A DNA stretch of 44,554 bases from Betaproteobacteria bacterium (GTDB taxonomy: Bacteria; Pseudomonadota; Gammaproteobacteria; Burkholderiales; Burkholderiaceae_C). This document shows positions 1 to 7,539 of the stretch, piece by piece; position 1 is the first letter of the stretch; every line of letters starts with the position of its first letter. The DNA is taken from contig JANYKR010000069.1 in the NCBI GenBank assembly GCA_025358155.1, positions 1-44,554 on the forward strand, written 5' to 3'. A program made the translations under genes and the position numbers. The notes under the pieces are model-generated. The model was given only the letters and a program-made list of their open reading frames with translations, was not told the DNA's origin and searched no databases.

Positions 1-466
1 TGTTTGGTTCGTTCCATATCTCGTAGATGCGAATCCGTCCTTTATATCGCTTTGCAACCACTTTTATATAGCGTCGCCAGTCTTCAATATTATTTGCCTC
101 ACTCGCATTGCCCAGTGCGTAGCCACTGGATTCATTGGGACGCGCTGCGGCCCAACGCGGCGTGTTGGCGAGCGGCAGAATCAGTTCAACATTGTTGCTC
201 TGCGCCAATTCCACATATCGATCCAGGCGAGAAAACTCCCATTTATCAAGTTCCGGCTGCAAGTCGGCCCAAGTAACATACGCATCCCACAAGCGCCAGC
301 TGCCAAACGGCACATTTGGCCAGGCTGTGCCTCGGTCAGCGCGATGGATGTGCAGCCCAAAATAGCTCAACGGAATCGGCTCAACGTTGGGTGCTGCAAG
401 GCCATACTGATTTAGAAAAAGCAGCAACAGAAACAAATTTAGGCTGCGAAATACAGTGCACCTCAT
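1..466 (-). CDS. Secreted glycoside hydrolase, clan GH-A (GH39/GH5-like), N-terminal part only
   Basis: The frame starts at ATG 466 and stays open for 155 codons to the window edge, so the C-terminal part is missing. It begins with a hydrophobic leader (about residues 7-24, rich in Leu/Phe, then AAP), consistent with export. The mature part has the look of a (beta/alpha)8 glycosidase: a WRLWD segment, then NTPRW, a SEANNIEDW segment typical of GH39/cellulase-like proteins, and WNEPN at the very edge, where the Glu after Asn would be the clan GH-A acid/base residue. Its ATG overlaps the TGA of the next upstream gene (ATGA), so translation is probably coupled to the glycosyltransferase. Such hydrolases in polysaccharide loci trim or release polymer, which is inferred here. 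A/T content is well above that of the rest of the window. The exact GH family is uncertain. Confidence 0.8.
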   Translation of the reverse strand, partial: MRCTVFRSLNLFLLLLFLNQYGLAAPNVEPIPLSYFGLHIHRADRGTAWPNVPFGSWRLWDAYVTWADLQPELDKWEFSRLDRYVELAQSNNVELILPLANTPRWAAARPNESSGYALGNASEANNIEDWRRYIKVVAKRYKGRIRIYEIWNEPN

Positions 467-1320
467 GGCCTGCCCCAACCCCACCGTACCAGCCCTTCCA
501 AGCGCCCGAGCGATGTATATAACCCAATCGCAATAAAATCCCAACCGCGGATGCAGACAAGCGGGACCAATACCGGCGCTATAAGTCCCCGAACCACGAT
601 ATAGACCGTCAACTGATGCTTGGCATACATTGCGCCCGTTCCGCGTGCCCGACTTCTGACATTTCGCAATCGCAAGGCCAACGGAGCGTTCTGGAACGCA
701 CCAAAAACATGATGAATACGCAAGGCAGGTAAACGCTGCAGGCAGGCACCAGCCGCCAGTGCTCTAAAAATCAAGTCAGTTTCTTCGGCTGCGCCAAACC
801 ATTGCCCGACCCCAATTCTTTCGTCAAATCCACCCAGCCGCAAAACGAGATCACGCCTAAAGAACAGAGAAATGGAACTGGCGTCCCCGCCACGAAATTT
901 TCGCCATGCCGCAAGCGACAATGTGCGGCCGCTGGCGTCTTCTCCACGCACACAGGATTGCTCCACCCAATTTGCGACACATCCATCGAGATGCTCGTCA
1001 CCCGCAAAAGCTTTGCGCAAATTTGAAATTACGTCCGCCTCGTACCAGCAATCGTCGTCGGGAAAACCGACAACTGCACCAACAGATTCCGCAATACCAA
1101 GATTTCTAGCACTTGAAAGATTTGGCTTTTTCAAACGGATGTGGCGTAGTTTCAATCCAAGCAACTGCGCCTCGTTAACCCAAATATCAAGTCGATCGTC
1201 CGAGTTTTGATCAATCAACAAAACCTCAAAGCTTTGATCGCTCTGTGCCGCAAGCGAGCGCAGGCATCGACCCACAGCCTGACTGCGCCCCACGGTGGCG
1301 AGAACGAGACTGATCACCAC
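463..1320 (-). CDS. Glycosyltransferase family 2
   Basis: 285 residues from a GTG start at 1320. The N-terminal nucleotide-sugar fold is recognisable: beta-strand SLVLATVGR at the start, LLIDQNSDD near residue 34-42, SSARNLGI near 69-76 and a DDD metal/UDP motif at about 88-90 (FPDDDCWY). An acidic ETD in the GAAEETDLIFRALAAG stretch is the likely catalytic base region. A hydrophobic segment (YIVVRGLIAPVLVPLVCI) near the C-terminus suggests membrane association. It should add one sugar to the undecaprenyl-linked repeat unit in the cytoplasm; donor and acceptor cannot be read from sequence. It lies 4 bp after another GT2 and overlaps the downstream glycosidase by 4 bp, so it is clearly operonic. 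Confidence 0.9.
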   Translation of the reverse strand: MVISLVLATVGRSQAVGRCLRSLAAQSDQSFEVLLIDQNSDDRLDIWVNEAQLLGLKLRHIRLKKPNLSSARNLGIAESVGAVVGFPDDDCWYEADVISNLRKAFAGDEHLDGCVANWVEQSCVRGEDASGRTLSLAAWRKFRGGDASSISLFFRRDLVLRLGGFDERIGVGQWFGAAEETDLIFRALAAGACLQRLPALRIHHVFGAFQNAPLALRLRNVRSRARGTGAMYAKHQLTVYIVVRGLIAPVLVPLVCIRGWDFIAIGLYTSLGRLEGLVRWGWGRP

Positions 1321-1324
1321 GGCG

Positions 1325-2086
1325 CTACCCGGTTGACACCTGCGCCGCGAGAAACCTGGCCAGACGCCGCCGACGCACCCAGTAGCGCAGCCTGTGCTCC
1401 AACGATGCTAGTGGCTTGTTCGCGCAATGTGAAATCCTGATTTGATAATCTTCTTGCATTGCAGCTTGTCGATTGCTGGTGGAAACACTGCCGTCGTGCT
1501 CGCGAAAGGCAGTGAGCGGAACATGCAACTCCTTGGCCGGCGATATTTTAGACAGCCTCAACCACAAGTCGTAGTCCATGGCGTATTTCAGCGACTCATT
1601 GAATCTACCAACCTGATTGATCAGACTCCGGCGAACAAAAGTTGCCGGATGAGGTATAAAGTTGCCTTGCAGCAAGCGCCTTGGCGAATAACATGGCGCT
1701 GAATACTTCTCGGAAACAAGGTTGCCATCAATAATCCGCTTCACGCGCCCAAAGCACCATCCAAAGGTTTCGTCCTCCATGGCTGCAGCAACCTGCGACA
1801 ACACGGATGGCCCAAGATAATAATCGTCCGAATGTAGATGGGCTATGACGTCACCTGAAGCGGCCAGTATCCCGGCATTCATAGCGCAAGAAATTCCACC
1901 GCGCACATCGCGGATGATTTTGATGGGTCGGCATATGGCTTCGATGCGCTGCAATGTACCGTCTGTGGACCCACCGTCGACCAGTATATACTCTATATCA
2001 CAATAGCTCTGTGCAAGAACGGATTGAATGCATTCAGCCAAGTACGGCTCACTGTTCCATGTGCAGGTAACTACTGAAATTTTCAC
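1325..2086 (-). CDS. Glycosyltransferase family 2 (WcaA/PslC-like)
   Basis: 253 residues from a GTG start at 2086. The GT-A signatures are clear: ISVVTCTWNSE at the start, ILVDGGSTDGT at residues 34-44, and HSDD at about 85-88 as the DxD-type metal site. MDYDLWLRL near residue 165-175 is the usual acidic acceptor-loop motif of this GT2 group. The basic tail (RYWVRRRRLARF) could bind the inner membrane surface. It sits 6 bp after the polymerase gene and 4 bp before the next GT2, in one transcription unit. The role is addition of one sugar of the exopolysaccharide repeat unit; the specificity is unknown. Codon use is less G/C-biased at third positions than in the conserved eps genes. Confidence 0.9.
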   Translation of the reverse strand: MKISVVTCTWNSEPYLAECIQSVLAQSYCDIEYILVDGGSTDGTLQRIEAICRPIKIIRDVRGGISCAMNAGILAASGDVIAHLHSDDYYLGPSVLSQVAAAMEDETFGWCFGRVKRIIDGNLVSEKYSAPCYSPRRLLQGNFIPHPATFVRRSLINQVGRFNESLKYAMDYDLWLRLSKISPAKELHVPLTAFREHDGSVSTSNRQAAMQEDYQIRISHCANKPLASLEHRLRYWVRRRRLARFLAAQVSTG

Positions 2087-2092
2087 GGCTTT

Positions 2093-3526
2093 TTATGCTC
2101 CGGCATTGCTTCGCTGAATGTCCTGTGACTTTTCCTTGAATAGCCGAACAGCCGCCCGCATGAAGATGCCAATAATTACAGCGTGCATGAAGAAATCGCT
2201 GGTTGTAATATTTATTGTTTTGAGCGGAACTTCAGTAACGCATCGCGCCGCCAGAAAAACTACCAACGCGATAGAAACCCATTTCGTTGACTCTGCCAAT
2301 AAAAAGGCGTAGCGCACAAAAACAGTTGCGTAGACAAGCAAGCTGACTACGCCGAGCACACCTGCACTGCCAAGCGTATCAAAAAGTTGATTGTGTGCAT
2401 TGGTGGCAATTCCGAAGTAGCCGAATCGCGCACTGAATTCATTACCCCAGAGGTTTGGGCCATATCCGAAAATTGGATTCCTCTCCCATTCGGCGACAGT
2501 AATGGCCCAGATCTGCTCGCGTCCTGTCAAGATAGTGCCACGGCCTTGAAGTTTATAGACAAGACTATCGACTGGATGAAGGTAGTGGTTCGCAAAATAA
2601 ATTGCGAGTGCAAAGGCTGAAATGGCGACAACGATGCCGGCGCATAGGGCCGCAACAGATCCGGCGCGCCCGAACCTGTCTTTGAAAACTGCCAGGTGCC
2701 ACCAGCGCAGGATGAATACTGTGACAACGAGAACTGCCGCTACCAAAGATGTCTTTGACTGCGCCAGACCTAGACTGATGCCTGCCACAGAAATTGCAAG
2801 AAGGGTCAGCAGTCGACTTTTGTAAGGTGCCCAGCAGAGAAGCAGCACAAGGAATATTGAGAGCGGACCAATATTGTTTGCGTGACTTGCCAGCCCCCAA
2901 TACCGGAAGGAAAGGCCTGGTATAAATCCCTGATAGCCTCTCTGGAGCACAAGGTCAGGCGCTACCGTGATGAGGCAGAGCCCGACAATGAGGACCAGCA
3001 GGAGCAAGTTCCGAGATAGGCGAACCAACTGCCTCGCCTCCTGATCTGCCGTAATGTACAGCGCATAAATAACAAGCAGCGGGTAAAACGTTTTGTGTGA
3101 CAGCGAAAATTCGGTGCCGAAGAGTCCGCCGGCAACATAGCTTGCCAAGAAATATATTAAAAAGGCAATGAATAGCAGTTTCGCTGATGAATTTGTTTTG
3201 GTCTTTCGCAAATAAGCGGCACCGACAATGACAATGGCGATCCCGATGGCGGTCGCCGTAACCAGTCTCAGCACCCAAACTTCAACCCCAGACGAGCTCG
3301 CTTCAACGATATTGGCAGACAAGCCGTATAGCGAGGTATTGCGGCCAGAAAGCATCGTGCTGGTAGCCAGTCCGAACAACAGCAGAGCCGGAAGTAGCAC
3401 GGAACCGGTTTTCCGGATGTAGGGCTCAAAATGTACGCCGCCGGCAAGTGCAAGAATCAGCAGGCTTGCGCCACCAAGGGCAATCGAGCCAACTATCAAG
3501 AGTTGAGCGAATTCAGCAGCTGACAT
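2093..3526 (-). CDS. O-antigen ligase/polymerase family membrane protein (Wzy-like)
   Basis: 477 residues from ATG 3526; a TTG directly before it could extend it by one codon. It has many hydrophobic helices (roughly 11-12) and a Wzy_C-type periplasmic region, with GREQIWAI and GYGPNLWG, and the motif AHNQLFDTLGSAGVLG typical of O-antigen ligase/Wzy proteins. In a Wzx/Wzy pathway this enzyme polymerises lipid-linked repeat units on the periplasmic side. The neighbouring flippase and Wzz-like EpsF support that reading over a WaaL-type ligase. The gene is markedly A/T rich (positions 2161-2220 contain only 20 G/C in 60). It is the first gene of the low-GC cassette and is preceded by its own promoter. 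Confidence 0.88.
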   Translation of the reverse strand: MSAAEFAQLLIVGSIALGGASLLILALAGGVHFEPYIRKTGSVLLPALLLFGLATSTMLSGRNTSLYGLSANIVEASSSGVEVWVLRLVTATAIGIAIVIVGAAYLRKTKTNSSAKLLFIAFLIYFLASYVAGGLFGTEFSLSHKTFYPLLVIYALYITADQEARQLVRLSRNLLLLVLIVGLCLITVAPDLVLQRGYQGFIPGLSFRYWGLASHANNIGPLSIFLVLLLCWAPYKSRLLTLLAISVAGISLGLAQSKTSLVAAVLVVTVFILRWWHLAVFKDRFGRAGSVAALCAGIVVAISAFALAIYFANHYLHPVDSLVYKLQGRGTILTGREQIWAITVAEWERNPIFGYGPNLWGNEFSARFGYFGIATNAHNQLFDTLGSAGVLGVVSLLVYATVFVRYAFLLAESTKWVSIALVVFLAARCVTEVPLKTINITTSDFFMHAVIIGIFMRAAVRLFKEKSQDIQRSNAGA

Positions 3527-3550
3527 CAAAGCTTTTCACATTCGACGGAA

Positions 3551-3579
3551 ATAATAATACACTGCTGGATGTGCCTCAA
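3551..3579 (-). promoter_or_regulatory. Sigma70-like promoter for the wzy-glycosyltransferase cassette
   Basis: Read on the minus strand, TTGAGG (3574-3579) and TATTAT (3551-3556) are separated by exactly 17 bp. The predicted start is near 3544, about 18 bp before the ATG of the polymerase gene. It lies in the short A/T-rich gap after the flippase stop at 3598. It would let the glycan-specific genes be expressed apart from the upstream eps operon. Confidence 0.6.
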
Positions 3580-3597
3580 GTGGCCATCAAAGAACGA

Positions 3598-5103
3598 TCA
3601 TTTACCAGCCAGAAAACTTAAATGCCGGGCAATGACGTGAGGCATTGGCGACAGGATGCGTGCAAACAGGCTGGCGAGTTCAGGCGCGATCAGGCGCGGA
3701 ACCAGGCGCAGGGAGGCCAGCCACACGGCGGCACCCAGCACCACGTCCAGCACCAACCGCTGCCAAGCAGGCAAGCCTTGCAGGTTGGCGTCTGCCAAAA
3801 CCAGGCAAGCGGCCATCAATGCGCTGAGTACCAAACCGCCTCGGGCGCTGCACCAGAAAGCTGGCAGGGTCAGGCCAAATGCGCGGGTGGCCACGCCAAC
3901 AATAAGCGCACAACGCAGGCCGTAGAGCGCCAGCACCATCCAAGCCACATGCACCAGCGACAGGGTGGCCGCCCAGGCACAGGCCGCAGCCCACAACAAG
4001 GCCAAAGGAGCTTGAACTTGAAACTCCTTGGCAGCGCGGCCAGATGTCCAGAGCAGCGGTGTGGTCAGCCCAAACAGTAAAAACATCGGCATGACCAAAG
4101 CCAGCGGCCGGCAAAGGGCAGCAGCATCGATCCATTTGTCTCCGTACAACGCACCGACGAAGGTGTCGGGTACTGCGGCAACCGTGGCAAAAACCGGCAG
4201 CACCAGTAACGTCAGGGCCGCGACCAAGGACCGATAGGCGCCCAGGATGCGCTGGCCCTCGTCGGCGATGCGTGATGACACGGAGAAAAACACCGGCTGC
4301 ACCACGCCCAGCAAGGTGGCCGTGGGGTTGTAAAACAGGTTGTAGCCCGTGGTGTACAGGCCGATCTCGCGAGTGCCAAAGGCACGGGCCACGATCACAC
4401 GGTCGATATTGCCGATGGCCCAGTTGATGATATTGGTGACCAGCACCGTGCCGCCGTAACCGGATTGCTGGCCAGCCTGGTCGTACCACAACAGGGGTTT
4501 GAGTGCGTGGCGGGTGGCACGGTACAGCAAGAGCCCACTGACCAGCGCCTGGACCAGCCAGGCGGCCACCAACGCCCACACCTGGGCGCCGGACAAGGCC
4601 AGGGGGATACCCGCCAACAAGTAACCGGCTATGTAGCTGGCCAGTTGCACCAGCTGGATGGTCTTGAAATCAAGCCGGCGCTTGAGCAAATTGAGCGACG
4701 GCGCGGCCAGCGCGTTGAGCAGGCACAGTGCAGACAACACCTGAATGACAGGTGCAGCGCGTGCATCGCCAAAAAACCCGGCAATAGCATTGCTGGCGGC
4801 GTAGACAGCGGCCGATACGCCGACGCCCAGCAGGACTTGCCAAGTGAAGACAAATCGGATGTCGCGGTCATCGACCGTGGTCTTTTGGATCAGGCCGTAG
4901 GCCAAGCCGATGTCAGAAAAAAAGCTGCTCAAACCAATGACAGTAGCACCGATCGCAAAGATGCCATATTGGCTGGGGCCCAGCATGCGCGCCAAGGCGA
5001 TTTGGGTGCCTACCTGCAGCACCAGGCGCATCACCGCGCCACCGGCCCCCCAGACCCCGGCGGACAGACTGAGTGAACCCAAACTGCGCGCCGAATCGCT
5101 CAC
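3598..5103 (-). CDS. Lipopolysaccharide/exopolysaccharide flippase (Wzx, PST family)
   Basis: 501 residues from a GTG start at 5103. It has the characteristic N-terminus of Polysacc_synt_3/MATE-like flippases (SAGVWGAGGAVMRLVLQ, LARMLGPSQYGIFAI, then FFSDIGLAYGLIQ) followed by repeated hydrophobic helices, about 12-14 in all. A conserved NIINWAIGNIDRVIVARAFG segment is near the middle. The protein should flip undecaprenyl-diphosphate-linked repeat units across the inner membrane for the Wzy-like polymerase encoded just downstream. Unlike its downstream neighbours it has the high-GC codon use of the bulk genome, so the compositional break falls right after this gene. A 111-bp gap separates it from epsI and holds no other gene that I can see. 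Confidence 0.92.
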   Translation of the reverse strand: MSDSARSLGSLSLSAGVWGAGGAVMRLVLQVGTQIALARMLGPSQYGIFAIGATVIGLSSFFSDIGLAYGLIQKTTVDDRDIRFVFTWQVLLGVGVSAAVYAASNAIAGFFGDARAAPVIQVLSALCLLNALAAPSLNLLKRRLDFKTIQLVQLASYIAGYLLAGIPLALSGAQVWALVAAWLVQALVSGLLLYRATRHALKPLLWYDQAGQQSGYGGTVLVTNIINWAIGNIDRVIVARAFGTREIGLYTTGYNLFYNPTATLLGVVQPVFFSVSSRIADEGQRILGAYRSLVAALTLLVLPVFATVAAVPDTFVGALYGDKWIDAAALCRPLALVMPMFLLFGLTTPLLWTSGRAAKEFQVQAPLALLWAAACAWAATLSLVHVAWMVLALYGLRCALIVGVATRAFGLTLPAFWCSARGGLVLSALMAACLVLADANLQGLPAWQRLVLDVVLGAAVWLASLRLVPRLIAPELASLFARILSPMPHVIARHLSFLAGK

Positions 5104-5214
5104 AACAAACCAGCTGTGCGTGAACCGCAGTGCCGAGGCTGCACCATGGCGCTGAACGCACCCCGCTTACCGCTGGATGTGGGCAGGTGCTGCATGCTGG
5201 AACCGTCTGCAACT

Positions 5215-5901
5215 TCAGGCACGCGGCTTGCCCATCACCTGCGGCCGAACGGCTGCGGGGATGGCATTGGCCATCGCCAGCACAAAGCCGTCCTGCAAAT
5301 GGTGGGCAGCGGCAGCGTCCGTATCAATGCTCGACACGCGCACCAACATGCCGTCAGGAATGACACCGCGAATGCTGTAGGACAACTGCGCCAGCTTTTG
5401 CTCGGTGCCGGTGATGGTGATGCGCTCACCTACGGTGATCCAGTAAGTGATGGGCTCTGACCGGTTGCCCAGCTTGGCCACCAACTGCCGCACCCGCAAG
5501 GGATGCGTACCCAGGTTCAGCTGGGTGTTTTTTGACGACAGCAGCTCAAACCCCTGCGCCGGGTAGCACACCTCGGGCCGGTGGGCGCGGCTGGCGTCAG
5601 ACTGATCACCGCCGTAGGCCACCGACAGCATGATGCGGTCGCCCTTGCTGTTGAGATAGGTACGGCTGAGGGTTTGGTTGTAGATCTTGTTCAGCATGGC
5701 CAGCGTGTCGGGCGACACCAACTGCCCAGGCATGCGGTCGTCCACCGTCCAATCGGCAAAAGTTTTGGGGAACAGCGTTTCAAGATCGACCTTGGGCCGG
5801 GTATCGGCCAGCCGGGTGTGGGGTCGCCAGGCCTGTGCGCCAGCAAAAGCCAGCAGCATCAGCACCAGCACCAGCACGGCCTTGATGCGCTGCGCTGTCA
5901 C
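5215..5901 (-). CDS. epsI: Exosortase-associated protein EpsI
   Basis: 228 residues from a GTG start at 5901. It has one N-terminal transmembrane or signal helix (about residues 6-24), a DLETLFPKTFADW segment, SRTYLNSKGDRIMLSVAYGGDQ, and the family hallmark HRPEVCYPAQGF with its conserved Cys. This is the EpsI/DUF3485 family, found as a separate protein beside exosortases or fused to them. The exact biochemistry is not established; it acts at the inner membrane with the exosortase. Its start overlaps the exosortase stop by 4 bp (GTGA), so the two are translationally coupled and probably made in fixed ratio. Confidence 0.93.
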   Translation of the reverse strand: MTAQRIKAVLVLVLMLLAFAGAQAWRPHTRLADTRPKVDLETLFPKTFADWTVDDRMPGQLVSPDTLAMLNKIYNQTLSRTYLNSKGDRIMLSVAYGGDQSDASRAHRPEVCYPAQGFELLSSKNTQLNLGTHPLRVRQLVAKLGNRSEPITYWITVGERITITGTEQKLAQLSYSIRGVIPDGMLVRVSSIDTDAAAAHHLQDGFVLAMANAIPAAVRPQVMGKPRA

Positions 5902-6803
5902 TGGGCCGTCCTGTGGCCGTTGAAAAACAGGCCCAGCAGCTTGTCCAGCACCAGCATCAGCGCCAGCGCCACCATAAAAAGCACCATGCCGGCAAAGCCA
6001 TGCACAAATCCTCGGCCGGCTTCGTCGCCAAAGTGGTAGGTGATCAACACCAGGATCATCACCCGCACGATGTTGGCGACAAACGCGGCGGGCACCAGCA
6101 GCAGTGCCAACGCGACGTTGCGCGCGGCCGAGGTGTACTTCATCAGGTTCATGTACAGCATGCCCAGCGCCTCCAGCGTGAACATGCTGTTGAGGCCGGC
6201 GCAGGCATCGGCCACCAGCAACTGGTAGGGGCCCACCGTCATCACCACGCCCGATCGGCCCACCGGGTAGCCCAGTTGATAAAGCAAGTTGCTGGCCATG
6301 GCTGACACGGCAGACTTGAGCGGTGCAGTCACGGCGCCTACCAGTGCCTCAGGCAGCGGGATCATGAAGATCATGAAGAACAGCGGGAACCACACCACGC
6401 GCAACGCCCGCAGGCCGCAAAACAGCAGCAGCAGGCCGATCAGCAAAATGATCTGCGCGCTGAGCTCGATCATGATGATGTCTTGCGAGCTGCCCAGCGC
6501 ATACCAAAACAGCGCAAACACCACCAGCGGCCAGCCCAACCAGGGCATGGGCCGTGCGGGCACGGCGGCAAGCTGATGCCGCTTGATGTAGAGCAGCCCG
6601 ATACTGAGCGCCAGGATGATCGGGCCGTGGGCTTGCTCGTCGGTGGCCCAGATGGTGCGGGCCAGGCCCAGGTAGGCGGGGACGTAGAGCAGGCCGATGC
6701 CAGCGGCCAACAGGCAAACTACCACCCAGTCGAAGCCTTGCGGCAACACAGTCAGGCGGGGTGCAACTGCGCCGGTGGGTGGGGTGGGGTGCAAGCTGGT
6801 CAT
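5898..6803 (-). CDS. xrtB: Exosortase B
   Basis: 301 residues from ATG 6803; the frame is open further upstream to 6974 but that extension (Cys/Trp/Gln rich) does not look like protein. About eight transmembrane helices. The exosortase catalytic set is present: Cys201 in ADACAGLNSM, Arg247 in NIVRVMI and His268 in FVHGFAGM. Exosortases process proteins with a C-terminal PEP-CTERM sorting signal at the inner membrane; the B subtype is the form that pairs with a separate EpsI in Eps-type loci. Subtype assignment is by context and overall resemblance. No PEP-CTERM protein is encoded in this window, so its substrates lie elsewhere. The ribosome-binding site is weak. Confidence 0.93.
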   Translation of the reverse strand: MTSLHPTPPTGAVAPRLTVLPQGFDWVVVCLLAAGIGLLYVPAYLGLARTIWATDEQAHGPIILALSIGLLYIKRHQLAAVPARPMPWLGWPLVVFALFWYALGSSQDIIMIELSAQIILLIGLLLLFCGLRALRVVWFPLFFMIFMIPLPEALVGAVTAPLKSAVSAMASNLLYQLGYPVGRSGVVMTVGPYQLLVADACAGLNSMFTLEALGMLYMNLMKYTSAARNVALALLLVPAAFVANIVRVMILVLITYHFGDEAGRGFVHGFAGMVLFMVALALMLVLDKLLGLFFNGHRTAQ

Positions 6804-6874
6804 TGCAGCAGGGCGGCGAATCAAAAATTGTTCCGAAACCAGGGTTCGCAGCCAGCAATTCAGCTGCCCGTTCA

Positions 6875-6968
6875 CCCACCCGCAGTGACTTGCCTGCAAG
6901 CCGCAGCCTTGCATTTGCCAGGCAAGACATTGCTGCCGCGGGCAGGACCGGGCTTGCCTGCGGGTGGG
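6875..6968. repeat. Cluster of nested inverted repeats upstream of xrtB
   Basis: Outer arms CCCACCCGCAG (6875-6885) and CTGCGGGTGGG (6958-6968) are perfect 11-bp complements. Between them are CTTGC-CT-GCAAG (6889-6900), CTTGC (6908-6912) with GCAAG (6922-6926), TGCC-A-GGCA (6916-6924) and CTGCC-GCG-GGCAG (6933-6945). The arms are exact by inspection. The function is unknown: it could be a structured leader of the xrtB transcript or a decayed palindromic element. Confidence 0.55.
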
Positions 6969-6994
6969 GTGCACAAATCACAAAACCTTGGCGC

Positions 6995-7210
6995 TCAGGA
7001 TCGGCATCGCACTGTGACTCGGGACGGTTTCAGCGCTGCCGGATTCGATCTCGCCGTCTCGGCGCCTTTGCGCCAGGCTTTTGCCATCCAGGTCGCTCCA
7101 ATGGCCGCACCGCGGTCCAGGCTGGCGATCAGCCGGTCGAGAAAACTGCCTACATCCGCCAAAGGCATACTGAAAACTTCAGCCTCACGCGCTTCAAGCA
7201 TTGTGTGCAT
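6995..7210 (-). CDS. Possible small protein, function unknown
   Basis: 71 codons from ATG 7210, which has a reasonable Shine-Dalgarno (AAAGG, 7 bp spacing); a GTG at 7225 is an alternative start. The middle (MPLADVGSFLDRLIASLDRG, then ATWMAKAWRKGAE) reads like an amphipathic helix pair with the G/C-biased third positions of real genes. The last 20 residues are basic and less convincing. I recognise no family. It lies between epsG and xrtB on the same strand, so if real it belongs to the eps transcript. It could equally be a chance frame. Confidence 0.3.
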   Translation of the reverse strand: MHTMLEAREAEVFSMPLADVGSFLDRLIASLDRGAAIGATWMAKAWRKGAETARSNPAALKPSRVTVRCRS

Positions 7211-7539
7211 GGCGGTGCCTTTCACGCTTCTACATCCAGGCCGCGCCGCATCAATTGGTCAATTGGCCGGGCGCAGTCGCTGGCGGGTCCATCCGGCAGT
7301 CAACAAGTCGGATGATGGGTAGGTGCAATGGCCATTGCAATGGGTGCGCCATTCACGTTACCACTCTCCCGCCCGGACAAACAACACACATCCACTGTCG
7401 CAGACGCACTGTCCAAATCCGTGTCCGATGAGTGGCTTGTCTGCAGGCCGGCGGCCAGTTGCGCGCAGTCCTCGAGAGTCGGTTGAAGGGCACTGACCGC
7501 CATTCCGGCGATGGATGTGAGCACCACGGCGCGCGACCT
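7211..7539. other. Gene-poor stretch between epsG and xrtB
   Basis: About 330 bp without a convincing gene. A GTG-started minus-strand frame of 75 codons (7300-7527) begins just after the epsG stop, but it has no recognisable domain and poor coding character. The stretch contains a perfect 16-bp palindrome at 7324-7339. No U-tract terminator follows epsG, so read-through from epsG towards xrtB is likely. Confidence 0.5.
7324..7339. promoter_or_regulatory. Perfect 16-bp palindrome, possible operator
   Basis: TGCAATGG directly followed by its complement CCATTGCA, and overlapping a second palindrome CATTGCAATG at 7333-7342. It has the size and symmetry of a dimeric regulator site. No promoter elements are convincing nearby, so the role is inference only. 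Confidence 0.35.

Noticed and set aside
7300-7527. 75-codon GTG-started frame just after epsG
   Set aside because: No Shine-Dalgarno, no family resemblance, weak codon bias; kept only as part of the gene-poor stretch.
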